Origin: Planctomycetaceae bacterium
GTDB lineage: Bacteria > Planctomycetota > Planctomycetia > Pirellulales > Thermoguttaceae
DNA length: 10,295 bases
NCBI GenBank assembly: GCA_003509805.1
Contig: DOMV01000204.1
Coordinates: forward strand, 1-10,295
Reading direction: 5' to 3'
Shown here: one piece after another, positions 4,852-10,295 of the stretch
How the letters are laid out: each line of letters begins with the position of its first letter
Position numbering within the stretch: the stretch's first letter is position 1
Position numbers and translations under genes: made by a program
The notes under the pieces: generated by a model
What the model saw: the letters and a program-made list of their open reading frames with translations, nothing else
Database searches by the model: none
What the model was told of the DNA's origin: nothing

Positions 4852-7464
4852 ATGAAGAAAAGTGAACGATACCGAAGCCGACTGCGTTTTCCGGTCGAAC
4901 CATCCCCCCGGAAAAACAATACCGTCTTCCGGGCAATGTTGTTTTCGATGCGAGGACTCCTGAATTCCCGGCTTTGGATCAATGCAGCGGTTCCCAATGA
5001 AACAAGTGAAATTTTATCGATAAAACAAGGGTGTATTGCGGTCACATTTCGGCGACTCGCCGTTGGCATCCTTCTTGCGACAGTCACGATTTCTCTCTGT
5101 TCCTGCATTCAAGGTCGAGGCGGAGACCGCGAGGCTTCGATTGATCCGCTTACGCGCATTCTTTACCCCCCTGCCCCGAAGCAGAAAGCGGAACCGGTGG
5201 CGGAACCGGGAATGGCACGGACGATGCCGGTACAGGTCGCCGGAGCGCCAAACACCAACCGGCCGCCGGCGAACATCGAACCTTATCGGCGCGAGTTCCA
5301 GCCGGATTTCCGGTCACCCTCGGACGATCGTTTTGCAGCCCATTCCGGTCCCGCATTTTTCCCGGGACATGCATCTCCTCCGATTCATTATCCGTATCAT
5401 CCGGAATACCCTGCTCCCGAAAACCGAATCGCCGGCCAGACCGTGCATCAGACCGTCGACCCAATCGCCGGGACCCGGCAGGAGTTCCGCCCGGTTCAGG
5501 CGGGCAATCTTCCCTACGGCGCTTTTTCGAATACGCCGACCGTCAGTACGGCGGAAAAACTGTACATGGCCGGCTTGCCAACTCCTTCCGTTCCCACCAC
5601 CGGAACGCCCTCGAATTACTCCCAAGGGTACCACCCACAAGGATTGTATCAATCGCATCCCCATCAGTTCGGTCCGGCTCAAGTCGCCTACCAGCAAAAC
5701 CAGGCGGTCCATCCCTATCCTTCCGCCCCGCCCTACCCGTATCACGGGGCGATGCTTGCCATGGTTGCCAATGGAGGTTCCTCGCCCCTGCCCTCCCCTG
5801 CCCCGACGCAACAGGCACACCCCCAGACTCACTATCCTCAGCACGATTTCCCACCGCACGACCCACGGCAATCGCAAAGCCATTCGCAGGCGGGTGACCG
5901 ATACACGTCGCAGAACGTGCGGCCGAATATGCCGCAGAATATGTCGCAGAATACACCGCAGGCCCGGCCGCCGATGCGACAGCAGGTGTATCCGCAACCG
6001 TCGTATCCGCAGCAGCCCAATCCGCAACAGGCATATCCGCAGCAGTATCCCACGGCACCTTCCCAGCCGGGTTTTCCGGTCGGTCAACCGGCTCCACCCT
6101 CTTTTTCACCGCATCTTCCGCAATCGGGCAATCCCGTTTTGCCGTATGAAAATCGGCAACCGGCAAATGATCCGATCCGCGGACGATTTGTCGAATCGGG
6201 CGATTTTTCGTCGCCTTCGAGTTCATCGCCTTCGAGTTCGTCGCCTTCGAACGTGTTCCGGCAGGTCTCCTTTGTTCAGGAAGCCGACGACGCAAACGAT
6301 GCAGACGACGCAAACGATGCAGACGGCGCGAACGATGCGGACGGCGCGGAACAAAACGCGGTACCCACACCGCCCGACGGCGAAAAAAAAAAAGAAAGGG
6401 ATGCGCCGCGACAACCTTCCGCATACAGGCGACTGGAGAATTTGAACATCAATCCCGGGTTGAAGGAAAACGGGGCCTCGATATTACAGACGCATCGCGA
6501 TCATCCGGATGAATTTCGGGGGGCGGTTCGTCCCCGGGGAATCGTGGGACATTGGCCGCAAGACGAATATCTCGCCGACGGGGGCGACGATGCCGGCCGA
6601 GTGCGAGTGAAACCGGATTGGTCGATTTCCGGTCTCCAAATGGAAGACACGGTCGCCCATTTCGACACGGTCGACGGCAAAACGATGGTGGAAGCCTCGA
6701 ATCGCGTCCATCTTTACGCCCCCCGGTTCGGCAGTGTAAGGAAGATCGAGGAATCGCTCCAAAGCAAACACCGCGTGTATATCGCCGGGACCGATGGCAA
6801 AGTCGCCTCTGTAATGCGCCGCGGGAACGAGCCGCTCGGTTTCACGGAACAGGAGACCGGTGCGTTTCACGCCAAAACCCGGGTACTTCCCGGAGGAGCC
6901 CGAAACCGACGTGCCGCCGGCGGTCTTCAAAGTGATGCGGGCTTGGTCGGTATCGGCGGGATCGATTCCCCGATGGCTTACGCGAACCTGCTGACGTTGA
7001 ACAACCTGGGTGACGCGCAGATGCCGTTTCTGGCTCAAGCGGCGGCCGCGGCACGCAGTTGGGCCGGCGCCGAAGGAGTCCGGATTCGTGTCGACCAGGT
7101 CGCCGCGATGTCGACCTCGGACACCAACGGGGCATCGCAACTGTTCATCATCGAAGAGGGGGAAATCGTCTCCAAACTTCGGCTGATCAAGATCGCCTCG
7201 AAAAAAGCGGCCCTGCCGGGCGAAAGAATCGAGTTCATGTTGCGATTCGACAATCTCGGCAACAAACCGCTCGGCAACATCACGATTCTCGACAACCTGA
7301 CGACCCGGCTGGAACTGGTTCCCGATACCGCCCAGTGCTCGGTCCCGGCCGGATTCGTCGTCGAACCGAATGACGGCGGTTCGTCCATCCTGCGATTTGA
7401 AATCACCGATCCGCTGATGCCCGGGGATTTCGGCGTCGTTCGGTTCGAATGCCTGGTGCGATAA
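4852..7464 (+). CDS. Long Pro/Gln-rich envelope lipoprotein with C-terminal DUF11-type domain
   Basis: 870 residues. A hydrophobic segment with lipobox (LAVGILLATVTISLCSC, Cys85) follows an unusually long N-terminal part. Residues about 6-48 of that part are encoded by a degenerate B repeat, so the signal peptide seems displaced from the start. Residues about 90-470 are low-complexity, rich in Pro, Gln, Tyr and His, with YPQQ-type repeats; then come SSPSS repeats, three DDANDA-like units (from residue 479) and a Lys run coded by eleven A. The conserved end begins near residue 568 (WPQDEYLADGGDD, VKPDWSISGLQMEDTVAHFD, SNRVHLYAPRF). Residues about 775-870 (KLRLIKIASK, PGERIEFMLRFDNLGNKPLGNITILDNL) fit a DUF11 (OmcB-like) Ig-type repeat, which in known proteins forms extracellular or wall structures. 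I infer a surface protein held by a lipid anchor. I recall planctomycete relatives with this C-terminal layout, but no function is known to me. Confidence 0.75.
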   Translation: MKKSERYRSRLRFPVEPSPRKNNTVFRAMLFSMRGLLNSRLWINAAVPNETSEILSIKQGCIAVTFRRLAVGILLATVTISLCSCIQGRGGDREASIDPLTRILYPPAPKQKAEPVAEPGMARTMPVQVAGAPNTNRPPANIEPYRREFQPDFRSPSDDRFAAHSGPAFFPGHASPPIHYPYHPEYPAPENRIAGQTVHQTVDPIAGTRQEFRPVQAGNLPYGAFSNTPTVSTAEKLYMAGLPTPSVPTTGTPSNYSQGYHPQGLYQSHPHQFGPAQVAYQQNQAVHPYPSAPPYPYHGAMLAMVANGGSSPLPSPAPTQQAHPQTHYPQHDFPPHDPRQSQSHSQAGDRYTSQNVRPNMPQNMSQNTPQARPPMRQQVYPQPSYPQQPNPQQAYPQQYPTAPSQPGFPVGQPAPPSFSPHLPQSGNPVLPYENRQPANDPIRGRFVESGDFSSPSSSSPSSSSPSNVFRQVSFVQEADDANDADDANDADGANDADGAEQNAVPTPPDGEKKKERDAPRQPSAYRRLENLNINPGLKENGASILQTHRDHPDEFRGAVRPRGIVGHWPQDEYLADGGDDAGRVRVKPDWSISGLQMEDTVAHFDTVDGKTMVEASNRVHLYAPRFGSVRKIEESLQSKHRVYIAGTDGKVASVMRRGNEPLGFTEQETGAFHAKTRVLPGGARNRRAAGGLQSDAGLVGIGGIDSPMAYANLLTLNNLGDAQMPFLAQAAAAARSWAGAEGVRIRVDQVAAMSTSDTNGASQLFIIEEGEIVSKLRLIKIASKKAALPGERIEFMLRFDNLGNKPLGNITILDNLTTRLELVPDTAQCSVPAGFVVEPNDGGSSILRFEITDPLMPGDFGVVRFECLVR
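4868..4998 (+). repeat. Degenerate family B repeat at the N-terminus of a coding region, copy B-e
   Basis: It opens GATACCGAAGCCGACTGCG like other B copies. Its second half, CTTCCGGGCAATGTTGTTTT then CTCCTGAATTCCCGGCTTTGG, lines up with CTTCGGGTAGTGTTGTTTTT and CTCCCGAATCGTCGGCCTCGG of copy B-g with several changes. Both are read in the same frame, giving YRSRLR..MLFSMRGLLNSRLW here and YRSRLS..VLFFGGTLPNRRPR in the FadL-like gene. It is the most diverged copy, hence the lower confidence. Confidence 0.5.
6211..6252 (+). repeat. 15-bp coding tandem repeat (SSPSS)
   Basis: TCGCCTTCGAGTTCA and near copies occur at 6211-6225, 6226-6240 and partly 6241-6252, coding for Ser-Pro-Ser-Ser-Ser in the low-complexity part of the long lipoprotein. 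Copy number is likely to vary between strains. Confidence 0.8.
6286..6348 (+). repeat. 18-bp coding tandem repeat (DDANDA)
   Basis: GACGACGCAAACGATGCA is repeated at 6286-6303 and 6304-6321, with changed copies at 6322-6339 and 6340-6348. It codes for an acidic Asp-Asp/Gly-Ala-Asn-Asp-Ala run just before the conserved C-terminal half of the long lipoprotein. Confidence 0.85.
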
Positions 7465-7508
7465 ATCGCCGCCCTCGTGTCTTCGTGTCGGAACGTGCAA
7501 TAGCGGCA

Positions 7509-7537
7509 TTGACTCCTTTTTTGAAAGTTTGTACACT
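7509..7537 (+). promoter_or_regulatory. Likely sigma70-type promoter for the FadL-like gene
   Basis: TTGACT (7509-7514), exactly 17 bases, then TACACT (7532-7537). The -35 box matches consensus at five of six positions and the -10 box at four of six. It is in unique sequence upstream of the two B repeats, so transcripts from it would carry both repeats at their 5' end. Confidence 0.45.
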
Positions 7538-7592
7538 GCGTCCCGGGCGAATCGTCTTCGGGATGTTGAAACCCGGGAACTTGAACATGCTT

Positions 7593-7697
7593 TCTACCGA
7601 AACCGGTTGAACCGCCTGTTTACCTTCGGCAGTGTCGTTTCCGGTGGGCAGGCTCCTTGAAAGTCGGCTTCGGGAAATTGCAACAGCCTTCAGTATC
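7593..7697 (+). repeat. Family B dispersed repeat, copy B-f
   Basis: It begins TCTACCGAAACCGGTTGAAC, contains ACCGCCTGTTTACCTTCGGC, TTTCCGGTGGGCAGG and GTCGGCTTCGGGAAATT, and ends CCTTCAGTATCA. It is a shortened copy lacking part of the centre. It forms a head-to-tail pair with copy B-g, 31 bases apart. Confidence 0.8.
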
Positions 7698-7703
7698 ATA
7701 CGG

Positions 7704-9245
7704 ATGCCGACATTCCGCATATCCTGTTTATACCGAAGCCGGTTGAGTGCAAGGAAACGCCGTCCGCTCAACCGCCCGTTTACCCTTCGGGTAGTGTTGT
7801 TTTTCGGTGGCACGCTCCCGAATCGTCGGCCTCGGGGAATTTCAAGGGCTTTCAGCACCGTTGCCCCGCTTTTATCGATCGTGCTTGCGTCGATCGCGGT
7901 TTTGTCGATCACGACGATTCTTCCGGCGCAAGAAGCCGGATTCAGCGGCGTGGGGCCGATCAATTTAAGCATGGCGGGGGCGGCGACCGCCCTTCCGCTC
8001 GATTCGGCCGGTGCATTGACATGGAATCCGGCCACGATCGGCGCGCTTGAAAAAACGGAATTCAATTGCGGCCTGACCCGGTCCAACGCGCCTTGGTTCG
8101 GCGATGAATTTTTCGTCGGCGCCGTTCTGTTTCCGATTTGGCTCACGTTGGAACTGGCCGATGATGATTTGGACCTGTTTGACGATGATTGGGATCGACC
8201 GGATCAACCCGGTCCGAAACCGGGATTTCCGTTTGACGACGATCCGGAGGAAACGGAGGGAACGCAGGAAGAGGAGGAGGAAGCGGTTGCCCATGAACCC
8301 GGTCGCCGCGGCGTCGTGCGGACATTCAATGTTTCTTATGTTTACAAGCTGAAAAACGAAAAATACGCCTGGGGAATCGGCATTTCCGAAAACGGGGCGC
8401 ACAAAAACCGGCTCGTGCCGTATGCCGCTTCCGGGAACGGGAAAATCATCTACGTCGTCGAACATTATCGCGTCAAGGGTTATGAGATACTGCCCACCTT
8501 CAGCGTCCGTCCCCGTGAAAACCTCTACCTCGGGCTGTCGCCTGTCCTGACGATCGACGAATTCCCGACCGGCTCGTTGCCCTTGGAACCGGGCACGGAA
8601 ACCGTCCATCGCAGCCGGTCGCGTTTCGGGTTCGGCGTTCAACTGGGCGCGTTTTACCGGACGGACAACCACTGGAATTTCGGTTTCAGCGCACGGTCGC
8701 CGCAATGGATCCAGGGAGCGCGTCTCGAATGGATCAACCCGGCCGACGGTGAAACACAGCGGCGTCGTTTTTCCTGCGCCCAGGATTGGCCAATGCGTCT
8801 CGTGCTGGGCATCGCCTACACCGGCTGCGAACAATTCCACGTCGCGTTCGACGTTCGCTATTACGATTTTTCCCATTCCCGGTCGCTCTATGGCATTGCC
8901 GGACGAAAATCGCGAACGGAGAACCTGACTTCCTACGCGCTGGGGGTTCAATGGAAAACAACGCCCGATGGCTTCTTGTCGTTCCGGATGGGATACCAGT
9001 TCAACGACGGAACGAGTGATTACGAAGACTATCTGTACAACACGACGGTTCCGATTCAACGCGGGCATTCGATCCATTACGGGCTTACCCTCGGCGGAAG
9101 CGAGGAAGCGTTCAACCTGAGCGTCGCTTTCGCCCATGCTTTCGGGGACGGCAAGGTCGATTTCCCGACGGAAGAGGGCCCCGTTTCCTTTGATGCCAAC
9201 CCGAACAACAGCACCTTCTCCATCGGCTTCCGCATCAAACGCTGA
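7704..9245 (+). CDS. FadL/OmpP1-like outer-membrane transport protein
   Basis: 513 residues from the ATG at 7704. The start is uncertain: residues about 10-52 are a family B repeat read as protein, and the signal peptide (VAPLLSIVLASIAVLSITTI, then LPAQE) only follows at about 54-78. Other candidates are GTG codons at 7794 and 7881; none has a Shine-Dalgarno. The mature N-terminus GFSGVGPINLSMAGAATALP..SAGALTWNPATIGALE is the FadL family signature of Gly/Ala-rich hatch plus Asn-Pro-Ala. The rest shows alternating beta-strand patterns (VRTFNVSYVYKL, YAWGIGISENG, YLGLSPVLTI, SRFGFGVQLGAFY, HWNFGFSARSP, SFRMGYQFNDGTSDY) and ends in FSIGFRIKR. The family forms 14-strand barrels that carry hydrophobic substrates such as fatty acids across the outer membrane; the substrate here is unknown. 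Residues about 152-196 are an unusual Asp/Glu-rich insertion (DDDLDLFDDDWD, EEEEE). Confidence 0.72.
   Translation: MPTFRISCLYRSRLSARKRRPLNRPFTLRVVLFFGGTLPNRRPRGISRAFSTVAPLLSIVLASIAVLSITTILPAQEAGFSGVGPINLSMAGAATALPLDSAGALTWNPATIGALEKTEFNCGLTRSNAPWFGDEFFVGAVLFPIWLTLELADDDLDLFDDDWDRPDQPGPKPGFPFDDDPEETEGTQEEEEEAVAHEPGRRGVVRTFNVSYVYKLKNEKYAWGIGISENGAHKNRLVPYAASGNGKIIYVVEHYRVKGYEILPTFSVRPRENLYLGLSPVLTIDEFPTGSLPLEPGTETVHRSRSRFGFGVQLGAFYRTDNHWNFGFSARSPQWIQGARLEWINPADGETQRRRFSCAQDWPMRLVLGIAYTGCEQFHVAFDVRYYDFSHSRSLYGIAGRKSRTENLTSYALGVQWKTTPDGFLSFRMGYQFNDGTSDYEDYLYNTTVPIQRGHSIHYGLTLGGSEEAFNLSVAFAHAFGDGKVDFPTEEGPVSFDANPNNSTFSIGFRIKR
7729..7858 (+). repeat. Family B repeat fused to the FadL-like reading frame, copy B-g
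   Basis: It begins TATACCGAAGCCGGTTGAGT and runs through ACCGCCCGTTTACCCTTCGG, TGTTGTTTTTCGGTGGCACG and TCGTCGGCCTCGGGGAATTT to TTTCAGCACC. It is open in the same frame as the FadL-like protein and ends about 3 codons before the hydrophobic core of its signal peptide. Its RPRGISR end would supply the positive charges of the signal peptide. Confidence 0.85.
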
Positions 9246-9313
9246 ACACCGGGGTCGCGAGTATACGGCGGTCGCCCATGAATCGACGATTCACCCCAGT
9301 TGGTGCGCCGGCG

Positions 9314-9359
9314 GCACGGTGTTGTCGCGCCGCTCCGCACGGTGTTGTCGCGCCGCTCG
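9314..9359. repeat. 23-bp direct repeat between convergent genes
   Basis: GCACGGTGTTGTCGCGCCGCTC plus one variable base occurs at 9314-9336 and 9337-9359. It lies in the 170-base gap between the convergent ends of the FadL-like and PII genes. The rest of the gap shows no clear terminator hairpin with a T-run. Confidence 0.85.
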
Positions 9360-9415
9360 TCAAAATACTGCCGAACTGTCGAACCAACCGCCGAATTACG
9401 GGGGTTTCTCGAAAA

Positions 9416-9763
9416 TCAAATCGCTTCGCCGCCGTGTTCGCCCGTACGGATTCGAATGCAATCTTCCAGGGGAATGACGAAGATTTTCCCGTCGCTCGGC
9501 TGTCCTTCGGGGGTCGTTCGCGAAGCGTTCCTGATCGCCTCGACGGTCGGTGCCAAAAAATTGTCATTGACGCCGATCATCAATTGAACTTTACGGCTGA
9601 GATTCAGGCCCACTTCCCGGCCGCGAAAGGAATCCCCGCCGCCGATCGGGGTATCGACGCCCTGGATATCCATCACGGTCAATCGATAAACTTCGACTTC
9701 GGCAAGCGCCGCCTTGACCGCTTCCAATCGGTCCGGCACGATAATCGCGACAATCAGCTTCAT
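9416..9763 (-). CDS. PII-family signal protein with an altered T-loop
   Basis: 115 residues from the ATG at 9761-9763, which gives the standard MKLIVAII start; an upstream TTG would add five residues. PII proteins are small trimers that bind ATP/ADP and 2-oxoglutarate and regulate glutamine synthetase, ammonium transporters or other targets by the T-loop. Visible are helix 1 (PDRLEAVKAALAEV), TVMDIQG, RKVQLMIGV, helix 2 (PTVEAIRNAS), B-loop DGKIF (91-95) and C-loop IRIRTGE (103-109). The T-loop has the normal length, but where E. coli GlnB has FGRQKGHTELYRGAEY this protein has VDTPIGGGDSFRGREV: position 39 is Pro rather than Gln, 46 Phe rather than Tyr, and 51 Val rather than Tyr. Uridylylation at residue 51 is thus impossible and standard Mg-ATP/2-oxoglutarate binding is doubtful. 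It begins 33 bases after the stop of the UbiD-like frame and is probably co-transcribed with it. Confidence 0.85.
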   Translation of the reverse strand: MKLIVAIIVPDRLEAVKAALAEVEVYRLTVMDIQGVDTPIGGGDSFRGREVGLNLSRKVQLMIGVNDNFLAPTVEAIRNASRTTPEGQPSDGKIFVIPLEDCIRIRTGEHGGEAI

Positions 9764-9796
9764 TTTGTCGGTTTTCAAGTTAAGATTCAGGGGGTT

Positions 9797-10258
9797 TCAA
9801 AACACGCCGTGCAGCGGGCCGCCCCGGGCCGCGAGTCGTTCGATTTTCGCGTCAATCGCCCGGGCCACATCCGTATCTTCTTCCAATTCCGGGGCATGAT
9901 GCGGTTTCCGCCTCGCGTCGATCACCAGCGGACCGGTGCAGCCCCAATGTTTGTGGTCCGTGAAGGCCCCGAATCCGTCCACATCGCACGCCGGGTCGCT
10001 TTTCGTGAATGTCGTCCAAAGAAAATTCCGCATGTTTTCCGAAGCCGCCGCACTGTCATCGACCAGAACGATCAGCGGGAAAGAATCCGTTTCGTTCGCA
10101 AGCGTCCGGTGTCCCGGCTCCCAATCCTTTGTCGATTCGACAACCAAAACGCCGGGCAATGCCAACCGGGGATTGCGGAGCGCATCGGGCAGTCGGGGGA
10201 AGGTGTCCGTTGAAACGCCCAATTTCCGTACGGGATTACCGCAGGCCGTTATGATCAA
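9797..10258 (-). CDS. UbiD-family decarboxylase, C-terminal part only (truncated or interrupted)
   Basis: The frame is open from 10279 to the TGA at 9797-9799; the first possible start is a TTG at 10256-10258, giving 153 residues against roughly 450-600 for UbiD proteins. Recognised by recall: ITACGNPVRKLG, RNPRLALPGVLVVES, FPLIVLVDDS, NFLWTTFTKSDPACDV, FTDHKHWGC, GPLVIDARRKPHHAPELEED and ARGGPLHGVF, which resemble the C-terminal domain of planctomycete UbiD-like proteins. UbiD enzymes use prenylated FMN to (de)carboxylate aromatic or unsaturated acids; the catalytic Arg-Glu-Glu residues lie upstream of this part and are absent here. In the same frame a TAA at 10280-10282 is preceded by Asp-Trp-Phe-Leu, and the residues after it (PSNRGSKLIITACG) read naturally. 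This could be a nonsense mutation, a sequence error, or a genuine short gene. The gene continues or begins beyond the window edge. Confidence 0.55.
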   Translation of the reverse strand: MIITACGNPVRKLGVSTDTFPRLPDALRNPRLALPGVLVVESTKDWEPGHRTLANETDSFPLIVLVDDSAAASENMRNFLWTTFTKSDPACDVDGFGAFTDHKHWGCTGPLVIDARRKPHHAPELEEDTDVARAIDAKIERLAARGGPLHGVF

Positions 10259-10295
10259 TTTGGAACCGCGGTTGCTCGGTTATAAAAACCAATCA

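Larger units (their letters stand above)
7465..7703. other. Gap between the long lipoprotein and the FadL-like gene
   Basis: It holds a short unique stretch, a promoter-like pair (7509-7537), two CCCGGG sites flanking a GC-rich stretch (7541-7576) and a complete B repeat (7593-7697). No terminator for the upstream gene is evident. If the FadL-like gene starts later than 7704, the gap also covers a second B repeat. Confidence 0.55.

Noticed and set aside
5036..6445. 469-codon frame within the long lipoprotein gene, one base shifted
   Set aside because: An Arg-rich shadow of the Pro/Gln-rich reading. It matters only as the frame reached by slippage at the A11 run.
6484..7536. 350-codon minus-strand frame opposite the DUF11 half of the long lipoprotein
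   Set aside because: The plus-strand product has conserved motifs; the antisense frame is a by-product of GC-rich codon use.
57..7858. CRISPR array
   Set aside because: The repeats are over 100 bp, irregularly spaced, in both orientations and partly coding; there are no uniform spacers.
1363..7858. Integron gene cassettes with attC sites
   Set aside because: The repeats are of a size similar to attC, but lack consistent GTTRRRY/RYYYAAC ends, occur in both orientations and inside genes, and no integrase is present.
7965..9137. 390-codon open frame on the minus strand opposite the FadL-like gene
   Set aside because: It mirrors the codon structure of the FadL-like gene, which has a signal peptide and family motifs; the antisense product has no recognisable domain or start signal.
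9278..10213. 311-codon plus-strand frame over the PII and UbiD-like genes
   Set aside because: The minus strand encodes a clear PII protein here; the plus frame has no family pattern.

Overview
The window looks like chromosomal DNA of a planctomycete (Planctomycetota, perhaps Pirellulales). This is inferred from protein families recalled without a database: a LolA-like secreted protein ending in the LGL type C-terminus, a pair of secreted proteins with a shared unnamed domain (YRLK..IP, SG.(F/Y)VTKVVYL, PGVDP), a Pro/Gln-rich lipoprotein with a C-terminal DUF11-type domain, and a PII protein with the VEVYRLTVMD start. The DNA is moderately GC-rich in genes and AT-richer in the gaps. I see no tRNA, rRNA, CRISPR array, transposase or phage gene.

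Layout. A LolA-like gene (135-1088) is on the minus strand. A 770-base gap full of repeats follows. Then come three plus-strand envelope genes: a lipoprotein (1861-3132), its secreted paralogue (3317-4213) and a long lipoprotein with a DUF11-type end (4852-7464). A FadL-like outer-membrane barrel gene (7704-9245) is next. Convergent to it on the minus strand are a short UbiD-like C-terminal reading frame (9797-10258) and a PII signal protein (9416-9763), 33 bases apart and probably co-transcribed. The first five genes are all exported or envelope proteins.

The striking feature is two families of short dispersed repeats making up more than a tenth of the window. Family A (about 135-170 bp, four copies) has terminal inverted repeats of the form TTATACCGkAAACG and no transposase. 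Family B (about 105-130 bp, six clear or partial copies plus one degenerate) has related ends (TATACCGAAGCCGG ... CAGTATA) and a 9-bp internal inverted repeat CCGAAGCCG/CGGCTTCGG. They lie in both orientations in almost every gap. Several B copies are not only intergenic: one is read in frame inside the C-terminal part of the secreted paralogue, a degenerate one forms the N-terminus of the long lipoprotein, and two stand head-to-tail at the 5' end of the FadL-like gene, where they seem to supply the only plausible start region. Two A copies end just before start codons. This recalls the protein-embedded palindromic elements of Rickettsia (RPEs). The families here are not ones I can name.

The genes otherwise look like planctomycete envelope housekeeping. 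Two details at the right end are unusual: the PII T-loop lacks the residues equivalent to Gln39 and Tyr51, and the UbiD-like frame is interrupted by a TAA at 10280-10282.
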